Shown piece after piece: positions 37,301 to 49,900 of a DNA stretch of 64,000 bases (within the stretch, counting starts at the first letter, position 1; every line of letters begins with the position of its first letter). A model generated the notes under the pieces. It was not told where the DNA came from, did not search any database, and saw nothing but the letters and a program-made list of their open reading frames with translations. Made by a program: the position numbers and the translations under genes. This stretch comes from Stichopus chloronotus (Eukaryota; Echinodermata; Holothuroidea; Aspidochirotida; Stichopodidae), in contig CM037830.1 in the NCBI GenBank assembly GCA_021234535.1, forward strand, positions 6,546,170 through 6,610,169. The letters are read 5' to 3'.

Positions 37301-39812
37301 TTTATTTGGTCATTCAGAAAATCACTCACTGCGACTTTTTACCACAGGGTTCTTTCCATATACTTGCTCACAAAAATAATACGATGCGATAGGTAAATTA
37401 ACATGTGCACGTGTCGTAAAAGGAAACCCATCTCTATCCTCCTACAACACCTACCGTTTAGCCTCAAAGAAGAAAGTACATTTGGGGGGCCAGTTTGTCA
37501 TAGAATTCATCCGGATGAGATGATGAAGCAGAAACCAGGTCTTGATGTCAGATGAGACGAATGATGATTCGAAATTTATGACAAGATTTTGTGAGCAATG
37601 ACCAACAGTATAACTATTTTGTTTAAGCATCTCATGTCAAAGGGCATATTAGATGCGGTCGCTGGGAGGGAGTGGGTAGAAGTTTTTTTTTCCTTCTTTT
37701 CTTTTTTTTTTGTTTCCTAAAAGATGCCGACACGGAGCCCTATCGAAATGCGTGATTCTTGACAGACTCACGTTGAAGTTACAAACAGAATGAAAACGAG
37801 ATGAGCAAAGTTGCTCAAAAGTGAAGCTTTAAAAGGTGGGGTGGCATGGAGGGTGGTTGATCAAATTGTTGTACGCAGCTGCTTTGAATTACCACCCCGT
37901 TCGTGATTGTCCCACAAATTCAACCGACCACGTTTGCTTCATTGACAAATTGTGCCTTTTCGAAGGATTGGTTTATTTCGTAGCCTGTTACCTTTATTTT
38001 GTTTTTAAGATCATTTGTAAATGAGCTGAGTACATAATATTGTTGATATTGATTAGAAATAATACTAATGATCCTTTCCTTATCTAAACTCAAGGATGTT
38101 ATGAAAACTTTGTCTATGATGAAAAAAATCTTTGAGATTTTTTATGTTTGTATCTGTATAGACTATACATATGTTACTTAATTAAAACTGGATATATTAT
38201 CACCAGCTTCAATCGATGGTGAAAGCTATACGCAAAACAAACCTAACAAGAACTACCAAATACAGGACTCCAAGTTAAGAATAGAATACCACCTGAATGG
38301 GCTAGTCTTACTTGCTTCCCATGCACTTGTTATTGTACATATTTGGGACGGTGCAGAGTATGGTTAATGGTCTATGTTACACTAAGTCATATAGACATGG
38401 ATACTGATTTAACCTAGATATGGTACAGATTTTAATTTAGTACAGAAAAACGTGCATATTATGAAAGCCGCTCTAGGCTATTCAAATAACTTCTCATGAC
38501 GGTTTACATATCAGCTGGCTCGCTTAAAACGGATTTGCACAATATAAAATTTCATCATACTATAGAATACATCAGTAGGAGGCGAAAAGCACATACTGTA
38601 AGTATATGGATTTGATACTGACATGAAGATGTAACAGCTTTTACGCCCCCAAACATTTTCAAAGAATTGAGTAAAGCAACTGAACCGAACGGAATCCCTT
38701 CAGAAGACAGTTGACATTTTCTCTCACCTTAAGAAAGAACTTACAAGAAAATTTCCCCCCCCTGTTGAATTCCGTTACGTCATTTTTACACATTAATATT
38801 TGCATAATGCATTAAAAAAGACTACATAGAAACGCACAGAAGGCCTACCGTATGCACCAATATTTTTCTCAAAACTCTATCCAAGCTCTTTAATTTAACA
38901 TGCAATAAATATAATTTTTTTTCAATAGCCTATCTCCTCCTTAAAAATATGTCCAAGGGTGTATTATGGGCATACAGTATGAACAAAACAAAAGGTTTAC
39001 ATTTTCTCTACGAAAAACAAATTACATTCACTTACCGAAGTATCCCTTATAGGCTAAGTTGGTTACACATGCCTCAGTGTGCCACGCCTGCAGCCTAACC
39101 TCCAAAGTCAAGCTAAACATCGCTGAGAGAAGTATGTAGGCCTGTCAATAATTGAATGCGTGAGTACGACTGGACGACTCATGATTAAACAATGTACATG
39201 AATATATTGGACGCACTATCCTATTGCATTCAATAACAACTGCTCATTAGTTGTATTGTAAGTAATTTACAACCGTCAACTTTCCTCTCGTGGACAAGAA
39301 ATATTACGTCACATTACGTAAGAAGCAATTCCGCAGTTGAGCGTACTTGGGAAGACCCGCAACATCGTCACAGTAGCTACTTCATTTAGTACTTTTCTAC
39401 TAAATCCACTACATGCAATCACGCACAAATGTATGTATAATAACCTCAAACAAACCCGAACTGTTGGAGACAAAAAAAAAATCTTGTAACTAATTAGCAT
39501 TTTGTGAGAATTAAATATAGACAAGAAAAAGAAACTGAAAAAGTTCAGAAGTTAATGACACATTATTAAGCCGCGTGAACACTTTCCGTTGTTATATTGT
39601 CGGCGATGTGTTATGTAGGCTATGAGCGGATAGGAGTATCAAATCAGAAGATCGGGAACTGTTCCACTGTTTTATCATCTGTAATTAGGTCACAATGCAA
39701 ATGCCTTGCTACAGTACGATGTGGGGATACACGACTTAAAACGTATATGTAGCCTCCTTCGAGAGGCCTTCATTCGTTTTATCGAATAATCAGCTGGTAT
39801 ACGGCCTTCTGC

Positions 39813-39933
39813 TTTTTTTTTCGGCTGTTGTTGTCGTCATTTATATAAAAAGGCTACCTGAACTTTTTTTTCCTGTCTTGAAAAGGAATACCCCCTTTAC
39901 GATTTTCGATCAGTCATTGGGGTGGGGATATTG
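39813..39933 (+). repeat. Fragment homologous to the left part of MITE copy B
   Basis: About 120 bp nearly identical to 40408-40524 in direct orientation (shared TCGGC, TTTATATAAAA, CTGTCTTGAAAAGGAATA, TTTTCGATCAGTCATTGGGG). No TTAA-bounded terminal repeat was found here, so it is a truncated copy or a separate repeat nested in copy B. Confidence 0.75.
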
Positions 39934-40385
39934 CGGCGGGTGTACAGGTGGGTTGTTTGGATTGTGGATAAGATCGAAAGTACACATATTTCCTATGATT
40001 TACGAAAATAAATTATGTGGTTACTCAGTTTGACGACTGAATTTTTTTCAGTGCGTAATCTATGGCCAGAGAAAATACGTTTAAGTGGGTGAGCTAGTAC
40101 TGTACATGTCATCCAAGAAATATGGTCTCTTAAAATGTGTACTATAGCGTTATCATGTGAGACCACTTAACGGTAATCATTTTGTTGGAACTTACATAAT
40201 TATAACTTACAGTAAGCAAACACAATTAGTAAAAAAATTAACCAATATCTCACAGAAAGTAAATGTTATGTTATTATAACACTTTTCGCTGTTATTATTT
40301 CTATTGAATTTTCTAAAAAAAAAAAAAAATCCACAGAGTGGATATGATCAACAGTATAAGACAATGGCAAAACAAATGGTTTAGT

Positions 40386-40875
40386 TTAAAGGGGCTCATT
40401 GGGTTGAGTTTTTTCGGCAGTTGTTGTCATTTATATAAAAGGCTATCTGAACTTTTTTCCTGTCTTGAAAAGGAATACCCCCTTTAAGATTTTCGATCAG
40501 TCATTGGGGTGCATGGCAATATTGTAATGATTTTGTAGGGAATAAACACATGACAATACTTATAATTAGCATAATAATTCAAGTGCAAAATCCAATAGTT
40601 ACGAAAACTTTTTGAATTTTGACCCTTACTCAGATTTTGGCTATGTGCATGTGAATAGGCCTATAGTACTACAAAGAAGTGTCTGGTCACGAACTTTAAA
40701 AAAAACAAAAAAAAAAACAAATTGAATCCTTAATTACTCACTCAGTAATGTTCCTTTGTATGTGGAACATTTGGATCCTCTTAGTTTGACCATTTGTCAT
40801 AAGTATGTACAGGAAAGGTGATAGGCTTAGAAAAATTTAGTGAATTTCAGGAAACAACTCAATGGGCCTCTTTAA
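40386..40875. mobile_element. TTAA-flanked MITE, copy B
   Basis: The ends AGGGGCTCATTGGGTTGAG (after TTAA 40386-40389) and CAACTCAATGGGCCTCT (before TTAA 40872-40875) are inverted repeats with three mismatches over 17 bp. About 480 bp, non-coding. It shares terminal and subterminal sequence with copy A. The left interior (40408-40524) is also duplicated at 39813-39933. Confidence 0.75.
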
Positions 40876-43660
40876 ATGAAGTCTTTAACATTTTCAAATA
40901 GAACACAACATACCTATCGAGCTTAACTGGAAGTTACATTATTCTTTAAAAAAATGACTGAGCGGACTTAGGGGTTAGAAATTAATACTGATCATCAAAT
41001 GTATGGTACATGGCTATTTTTCTTGAATCACTTCATTTAAATGGATAAACGTCCCGTTCGAAGCGTCATAATTAAGACAAGGTTTGATCTAAACAATCTG
41101 TATAGAGCGTACGTGTTAACCTTGTTCACGTATACCCTTGACCTATCTCCTGTTGATTGAATTTTCCTCTAACATAATCCACAGAGAGCCCAAACGGTCT
41201 ACTGTAATGACATCCGACATACAGCCAACAGTACACACTATAATGACTTACACAGTAGACATGTTAACAAAGCAAACCGTGTGCTTGTGGCTATTCTCAT
41301 AGTTTGATCCCCTTCAATACTACCAAAAGTGTTTTCATAATCGATTGGCGTTAAGTCCTAAGTTAAGTCCTGATCCTAATTCTGACTACTTTTTCAAAAT
41401 TCTTAGCACGGTATGCGTAAATGCAATTTTACTCGACCCCATTTGCCTGTGTCTACTTACTTTAGCCACGCCCGTCCCGCCCCTTTCTCCGAAACGCGGA
41501 AATATGTAGTAAAACTAAAAGAAAATACAAGTGGTGTTCAGTCAGCCTCCCGACATAAAAGTATTGACGTGACATGGAGGTCCTATCATTAGCCTCAGCT
41601 TGGAAAGTTTAAATCGATAAGTTCGTTTGATCAAGTCACCCCGAATTGTCTGCGAAGGACAATCAAAAGTATTAAACACAAAGGTACTACCTGCGTACTA
41701 CAGTGCATTGTGTGTAAGAGGATGATGCAAGGGCGTGACTCCTACATGTTACATGGTGCGTACTTTGCTATATGATCACAGCAAAGGAGATCTGTATTGT
41801 TATCAAATATTACACTTCCCTCTAGAGAACTATTCCAAGGATGGGTACCATGACTATAAGCAGATTAATATAAACTTCTGATACTAGTGTTGTATGAGGT
41901 TTAAGGGTTTCGAACTGACAACTCTGGGAGTCTATTGGAGACGCCACAGAAACTTTGAAGGGGGCATACCCGTCAAAGTGTTTATTAAGTAAATGCTGAA
42001 CTGACTATGATCTTGTGTGAGATTTGTCCAGGAAAGCTGGTAGCACTTTGGATCATAGATTGTTTAGTACTATTACGTAACTTCAGCATATCACGGTTTA
42101 TTTCTGCTTGGGAGGGAAAATTTAGAAAATTAGCAATTTCACCACGGGAGAGGAAACTCAAACACATAGTCTACACATAGGCCTATAGAAAATTAAAAAC
42201 CTAGAAGCCTACAATACTTTACGTACATATTCGATGAGCCTAGATAATGAGTCCATGTTGAGTAAGAAGGTTGCGGTCACGATTTTATTTTTGTGTAGTT
42301 CAGGTAGCCTGATGGATGTTTGTAAAGTTGACCTAGTGATTTAACACCCACTGTACCCTCTCCTTGGACAAGAATCTAACTACAGAAATATCTGGCGTTA
42401 ATTACAACTTACTACAATATTTTCGGTGAAGAAATTGATGTCTCATTTATGACTTCAAGACTTAACGTATCATGCTTTGTCATCTACGACCTAGGTACCC
42501 GCCCTGCCCCCCCCCCCCCATCCTGTCCCCTTCCCGTTTTTTTTTTCATTTTTGCATTTAAGGAGAATAGAGATCTTTGCATTGACTAATCGCTCGCCCT
42601 CCTTGGTTCAAATTCAAAATCAAGTCACGACTTCATATGTAGGGGCAAAATGATACCAAGTTATAGTCATGAGTTATACTCATGAAGGTAATTCCATTAC
42701 ACATAAGAGAAAGGATTGAAATGTTATTGTAACTTTAGTGAGATAATAAAAAGTTTTTACATTACAAGTGGGCAACTTCAACCGCATGTGATTTGTTATT
42801 TTCTAAAACCAATTCAGCAGACTCTAAATGATTTTACTTTTCTGCAATAAATACCAGTTAATTCCTTAATCAGTTAATTAAAATAAATGAAAGCAAAAGG
42901 CATAATTTAAAAAAAAAACTATTTGATAACGTTACGTCATTCTTATACATTTCCAACCTGGGACCAATTTTGAGCAGTTTCGTACATTTTGAGCTTCATT
43001 TTCATTTCTTAAATTTGAAGCTTTCTCACATTGTCAGATGATTGCATGGAGAGAATAATGAGTTAATTCAAATAAATGCTCCAGTATGAATTCATTATTT
43101 AGGAAAAGCAGTCTTCCCATCAATGTAATTTGTATATGGTCGCAACTATATATATATATGTATGTGTATACGTTACGTACCATATAAAATTACAGAGAGA
43201 AAATGAAAGAAATGTAATTAAATATATTTATGGAAACGTTTGAAGAGCAAAAGAGGAAGGACAGATACCTCTATGTACCGTAGACCGAAAAGATTTAATT
43301 TGTAATCGTTCGCTGTTGTAATTCGATCTGTGACACGATTGGTAAAAGCCTACGCAGAATGTACCGGTAATCCTGAATGCACATAAAAATGATAGAAGAA
43401 AACCTGAACAAGAGAAAAGAATCGATATCGAAGAACTAAGAGTGTCTGTATATTGGAACACTTACCGCACTCAACGTTCATGTTTTTGATCGCTTATTTA
43501 TTTCAACGGGACATATCCAAAATCAGATCGTTTGTGTCCATTTGACCAGTTCACTTGCTTGTTTGCATGGGCGGCCAAATGTGCATCTTTTTAAGTGTAG
43601 CACACGCTAACGCTACCAGAAGAGACCCCAAAAGAAAGGAAATACTAAGATATACTTAAC

Positions 43661-43803
43661 CATATAAACTCTATCGCTGCTGGAGTCTGTCCTTGTATCT
43701 TAGTCACTATAAGCTTTAACAACTCACTGGCGATTCTGAATTGATAAATCGGTCTCCAGTGGCCTTCCCTGTTAATCGGGAATTTACTTCCTTGGAACGC
43801 CAT
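43661..43803 (-). CDS. Candidate first coding exon, unidentified
   Basis: An ATG at 43803 in good context (GACAATGG) opens 47 codons (MAFQGSKFPINREGHW, YQFRIASELLKLIV, GQTPAAIEFI) followed by donor ATG|GTTAAGT in phase 2. The frame is also open upstream to about 43864, so it could instead be an internal exon with acceptor AAAACAG near 43864. The composition is protein-like; the family is not recognised. Its phase would fit the terminal exon at 24255, but 19 kb separates them, so a shared gene is only a possibility. Confidence 0.35.
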
Positions 43804-43999
43804 TGTCACTGAAATCTTCCTATTGTTCTCTCCTCTGAATGGACCTTTGGCCACAAATATTCTCCTGTTTTGTTAGCAGTGAAAACCTTCCTTTCGCATT
43901 GATCCACGGAGATGTGAGCCACTGGCTCGTTAAATGCTCGGTTCATCGCCTTAAGCACGGTGAATAGGAGCTAAGCTGATGTCCAAGCTATACTGGGCC

Positions 44000-46900
44000 A
44001 AACTGTTTAAATAGATAGAATAAAAGTTGTACCTTTGGATCCCACTATTGTGGTGTATTAACATTATAATGGTCTTTCCTATGATAATCGGTCATTTAAG
44101 AGACGTCAGTACTCTTCGCTGACTGATAAAGAATTATTACGTAATCCTTTCATTACGGGCAGAGTAGCATAACCGACCAGATTTTCTACAGTAGACCAAT
44201 ATATCAGAATAGTTTTATATGCCGGTTGTAAAACATACATGACCGGTTTTCCCACAGGGAAGCCGTCCTTTCATTGGTTATCTAATGAAGAAACCGAGCT
44301 TCATTTTGTATTTTGTTTTGCTTTTTTCATACTCTTCAAGGGCATCTAATGATGCGTAATGCGTGTTTATGTGATTTCACTTCTACAAAACAGGGGGTAG
44401 ATTTGTTGAAATTAGCCTTAGAACACGGTTATCTTAACTTGTAACAACGAAAGTTATAGTGGAACTGAAATAAGAAAAACTTAGGTCTTTAAAAAAATCA
44501 GTTACAATCCCGTCAACCCGTAAAATACGGTATCGTGTGGAGTCAGGAAATCCACATTGTAGGAAAAATGCCGACGGATATCAAAGAAAGCTATGCACTA
44601 TATTGCTCACAGTTCTCCCTACCTCCCCATACGAGCTTACTAAGCAGTGTATAGTACCTGTGGTATCATTTTGCTATGTTTCGCTTTGTGAGGCTTCTCC
44701 TACCGTGTACATACTTTGTGTGTGAACAGGCTTACTGACGCTCCGATGAGTCAATTGAAATCAGGTCAGAAAATGTACACATGGTAGTCTGGTATTGTAT
44801 GAAACATTCACTGTTGGCAGTACAGTTGAAACGTTATTATGTAATATTGTCGTCATAGAAACGCTTTTAAATTGGATTAATTGTTGCAGGAGGAGCTGTG
44901 CGAAAATTTAGTTAGAGCGGACCTATTGCTTTTACGCATGGCCATCAGTTTACCTCCTTGTGGTGTAGGCCTACATGTTTGCTTCTTTGATCTAAATACA
45001 ATAACACATTTCTGACATATACACCATTTGTGATTGTTTTTCCCTATTATTTTTTACCAAAGATCATCAAAGTCACATAAACAAAGTTCGAATTATTGTT
45101 TCAACGATACTTCGCTGGATAGTTCCAAATTTCACGATTGCATATTCACCGGCTTCTACACACAGGGTGCAGCCGGCATAACGACCACGGTGGCAAATAT
45201 GCCAGCTGCTTATCAGATTACTACGTCATATCTAACCTGACACCGTATAAATGTCAGTCCTAACTTTGCCAAAAACTTTAAACCATCGATCTTTTCCAAA
45301 TGAGACACCATAGGCATGTACCTATCAATTGTCAATGGAAGCTTGCCACTCATGAAATATTGAACACATTTTTTTAGAATTATTCAAAAGAGTCTTATTC
45401 TCGATTGTAGGGCCGACGCAACCCTTTTTACAGATGGGAAGGGTGGGGCACTAGATCCCTAAAAGAGCGCAATCCTCTCACAGTGAGTTGGGACGTTATT
45501 GTCTAAAAGGGCACTCTGAGAAAATCGTATTACATCTTTGTATGATATCAAGGGTACTTTTTGTCTACTAGGACACTATACCTAGATTATTTTTTTTGGA
45601 ACAAGAGGGGGAAGTACATATCCCGGGCCTGGAATGATGTCACAATGCTTATGTAAATTACAACATAATCATTTGGCGACACACTATTTGGCCAATTATT
45701 GTGAGGAAAAGCCTACTGAGTCATTTGTGTTATCATTTCCCAGTCGTCAATGCGTTCGAAGTGACATTTGTAATTGTCAATATTGCAAGACTATATAACA
45801 TGATATTTTACCTGTATTGCTCACCATATTTCTTTATGATTATTGTCTGTTTTCTTTCGTGTTTACTTTCTTCAGTTTATAATATGGACGAGAATAATTT
45901 ACTTCGTAGTAACGGAAAATCAAAACGGTTGACTTTGTGGATTGGAATACCCTAAAGCTTAAGGTGGTGGTCGGTTAATTCCAATAGAATTACTTGAAAA
46001 AATGAAAAAAACTATCCATAAGTCTAAAGGAAGCCGACGAGTCTCGCGTTCCTGGTTTTGAATATGTCCATCGGATACAATACGCGATACATCAGCTAGA
46101 TAACATGAAATCTCATTTCCATGTTGATCCATATAACCAACATCCCGACATTTGTTCAGTATCCACTCCTCCCAAACTCAAAAAAAAAAGAATGCAAAGC
46201 TTTGATTTGAAAAAAAGGAAGAAATGTTTGTGTTTATGGTTGCTTTCTTGATGTTACGTTAGACGTGATTAGTGCAGACGACTCGATTTTAATAACTTCA
46301 GCCCTACAAGTCGCGCTAGCGAAATCGCTGCCTGGGATGTGGGTACCAAATTTCACAAAACGTCGGCTGTCGAACTTCTATCCATTGATCGGAGAGACTT
46401 CAGCAAAATTGAAAAATACTTACCGATCTGAGTGTACAAATCAACGAAGCATCAAACGATGCCAAGGTCGAGTTCAGGTCAGAGCGGCCTTCGAAGTAAA
46501 TAGTATGTCTCGTTTTGCTTCAACTGGGCTGTTTAGTCGTGAGGTGGCGAAAACTATATGCTCAATGCGTTATCGGACTATTGCTATACCATATCAACGA
46601 AAAACAGGTTTAACTCTTTTTTTTATGAAGAAGAGGCAATGATACTATTTTTTCAAGAAATTTGTCATATTTTCCCCAATATCCGCAAGAAGGAAACAAG
46701 GAGATACAATGTCCCTGCCACAATGGGCATCCTCATTCTTCAACCCTGCCCTCCTCGTGTCGGCCCACTCTCCACACAGATGTGGATGTGTTCTTTTGTG
46801 GCATCACATTACGCAGTCAAGTGGAAATACTAATTCAACAGCGAAGTAGCAGACTGAGTGTACTTACTTAGTCCATAATACGGTAACAATTTCCTGAGGA

Positions 46901-49900
46901 AAGGAGAGGGTAGGGGTGTGGTACGTTATTAAGCTTCTGGAGCTTTGTTTTTAGAATTTTGGACAGATTATGCTATCTACCATAAAAAAAAAAAAAAATG
47001 TTTAGTTAGATTTTGTTGTAACTTGTACCTTCCGACTTGAGGGAAGCGGTGACGCGAGTATTACGTAATTCTTTTTTTTTTTCCTCTTCTTTTTTTGACA
47101 ACGCTCAGAGTTTCGAAGTTAGTTTCTTAACCCGGACAATGCGAGCAATGATGAAAGGTGAAGAGGTAGAAGCCATTATAATCTTAAGTCACGGACAAAG
47201 CGCAGTCTAATTTATCTTACTATGGGAGTCTTAAATCAGTAGGGTATCTAACACATTGAAAACATACTGGTAGCAATCGCGGAATTATTCCTCTTCTTCT
47301 ATGGTAGGAACGAGAGCTTGAGTAGCTAAAGAATTTCATGGTTGATCGCAGTTACGGCCCTACATTAAAAATTCTAACCCCGTAGGAACTCACCTATTCT
47401 GGCTGTGCATCACACATGGCCTCTCCCATGAAATTGAAGAGGTGATTTGGAAAGGCCTGGAAGAGTGATGTCACCGATTTGATCAGGAGGCTGCTACTGC
47501 GCCTGCTCCCTTAATTTGATGAGGATATTAATAACCTCATTAAATCAGGTAGCTTTTATGGCCGAAGAAAAGATTTGCTTTTCACGGCAAGTACCCACAA
47601 AAGACGTCAAACGTTTATATCGTCAAAATTCCTTCCTTTTGTTTTTATTATAGCAAGTGGTTAAGACACGCTTAAAATGAGTCAATGACATTCGCCACAT
47701 GCAATGAATATTCAGAACAAAAGAGGCTTGCGTGGATAGATTTTATTCATCATCTCTACGTCTTTCTCGGATAAGTTAGTTTACAATCTCGTCTTAGGCA
47801 ATTGAAAAGAGAGGGCAATAAACATCAACAAAACTAAGACGATACGAGTGGTTGTTTGTGAATGCTGAGTCACTGATGCTTCACTTTCGATGACCAGAAG
47901 TCAAGGCGAAGTGACGGCACACCAACGAGTAACCTCCTCCTAACAAAGATTAGATCCAGTCAAGGCCAGCAAATCACTGACAGGAATATATCGACTGGCT
48001 TTAGTTGGTTACACCTTGCCTCCAAAATCTGTGCGCATGCTGTATTAGGTCGCTTTTAGGCTGCACATACCAGGCTTTTATTTTGGTGTACTGGTCTAGA
48101 TATGTAAGTGGAACCTGACATAAGGGTCGTGGGTACAAGGTCACTTTTAATCCAACACTAATTAAAGTGGCAAATTGATGCAAGACTCCTCCGGATCAAA
48201 TTCCGCGTAATTGGGAGGAGATTAAAGTGATTGTAAAATCGAGAATGGTTCAGGAAACATCACTTAATGCAACCAGAAGGCATGAGGGAAGCTTTCCCCT
48301 TTGTTCTGCACAGTACTCGAACAATTGCCAATCCAAGAGTAAAGTTCTGGGGGAGGGGGGAGGCGGGAGGCAGGAAGTAAAATACAAATTGGAAGTTGAA
48401 GTCTCGTTAAAACAGTACCAAACTGGCATCGAAAATTTGATAAAAAAGAAATACATGATCAATACGTACTCACAACGAGGGTCATATATGATATCCTCAG
48501 TGATATGTACTGATGTCCCATACTCTCCATTACCCCCGATGATGTACAACCACACCGGCTTGTAAAAACGATGGACTTGTGCCAGCTGATAGAGGAGCGG
48601 CAGATGACTCGCTGCTTCACTACAGCGTCAGTAGCCTGAAAACCTCTTTCGTTCACAGTCATGTGCATAGTTTCTGACATTCATACATACTAAACCAACA
48701 ATTCTCCAATGAACTGCAAACATTCCTTGACAACCGTGGAACAGCTGAAATGATGATATAGTCTTGTGGTGATACATACACTGCAATATGACATCTTCTG
48801 TTGAGGCACAGTGCACAAAAGACTCTATTTGTGAGTTATCTGTGTCACATGAACAACTCTCCCATATTGGTCTAAGTGTTAGCAAACAGAAACCTTCTGG
48901 AAGAGAATGGAAAACTTACATTTAGGTGCAACTGTGCAACATGTCACATGACTGTCAGGCAGGTGCATGTACCTACCATCCCACTGACACGGTTCTTAGG
49001 TTATCTATGACCTCAACCATCACAGTCAATTAATCGGCATGATTTGGTAATAAAGCAGATCCTCTAATGGAGGAATGTGTTTCAAGCTGATCTTATGTAA
49101 AGATGATAGGAGAGGTTCGTTCTGCCTGGCCTATTCCATTCACAATTAACTTGTATTTTGGCAAAAAAAAAAAAAAATGATGAATCAAAAATAAGGACAT
49201 GTACGACAGAAAATATCTACAAATGTGAGACTGAGGTTCTCACTTTCCTTGTCCACTTTTCATCCTAATTTTAACATTTTTTTGCTATTTTGAGTGTTAT
49301 TTTTTTTTAAACCACACATGAAAGTCACTGACAGAAGCTACTTCGAGGAACTGCCTCTTGCCCAATGGTACAATCTGTCCTTGTAAACCTGTCACTGACA
49401 TATCAAAAACACAAAGCAACACTTTGCTGTCACATCAGAAAAATTGGACTGGTATGTTTCAATGTGACTAATGAAAGGCAGTAACAGTTCCCTTGAAAGA
49501 TGTCACAGAGTTACAAGACTGAAAGAAAAAGATGGTACAGTTGCAGCACTGAGCAGTTTTAGCTAATTATGTCAGAGAGGCCACATTTACAGTGATCCAA
49601 AATATACTGTCTGCCAGTACAGCATGATGGAGCACGTTCCACTTACCGTAAACTGAAACTTCAATCTTTTGGCCATGCTACTGGGAACCTTCTCCAGCAG
49701 GTGTTCGATCACCTAGCTGCACAACACATTCTCTTAATGGGTAATAATGTACCACTGCAAATGTAACTGGGACAAACACATACCTTTCAATGCACACTAT
49801 GACAATCATGGGTCAATGCTTTCATGTGTGTATTACTTTCGATGGTTTTCGCTTTTTTTCTTTTTTTACACCACTCCTTTCCAATATACACTGCATTCAA

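Noticed and set aside
41985..42167. Minus-strand open segment with a pyrimidine-rich acceptor and a following AATAAA
   Set aside because: Could be a terminal exon, but its phase does not fit the candidate at 43661 and no homology was recognised; too weak to list as a gene.
42595..42620. B-box-like GGTTCAAATTC suggesting a tRNA gene
   Set aside because: No A box, anticodon stem or acceptor pairing upstream. No tRNA or rRNA gene was found in the window by eye.
47390..47530. GC-richer patch with ATGGGAGAGGCC and a GTGAGT donor on the minus strand
   Set aside because: The frame reaches a stop exactly at the donor after 11 codons. It might be an untranslated first exon but cannot be supported.
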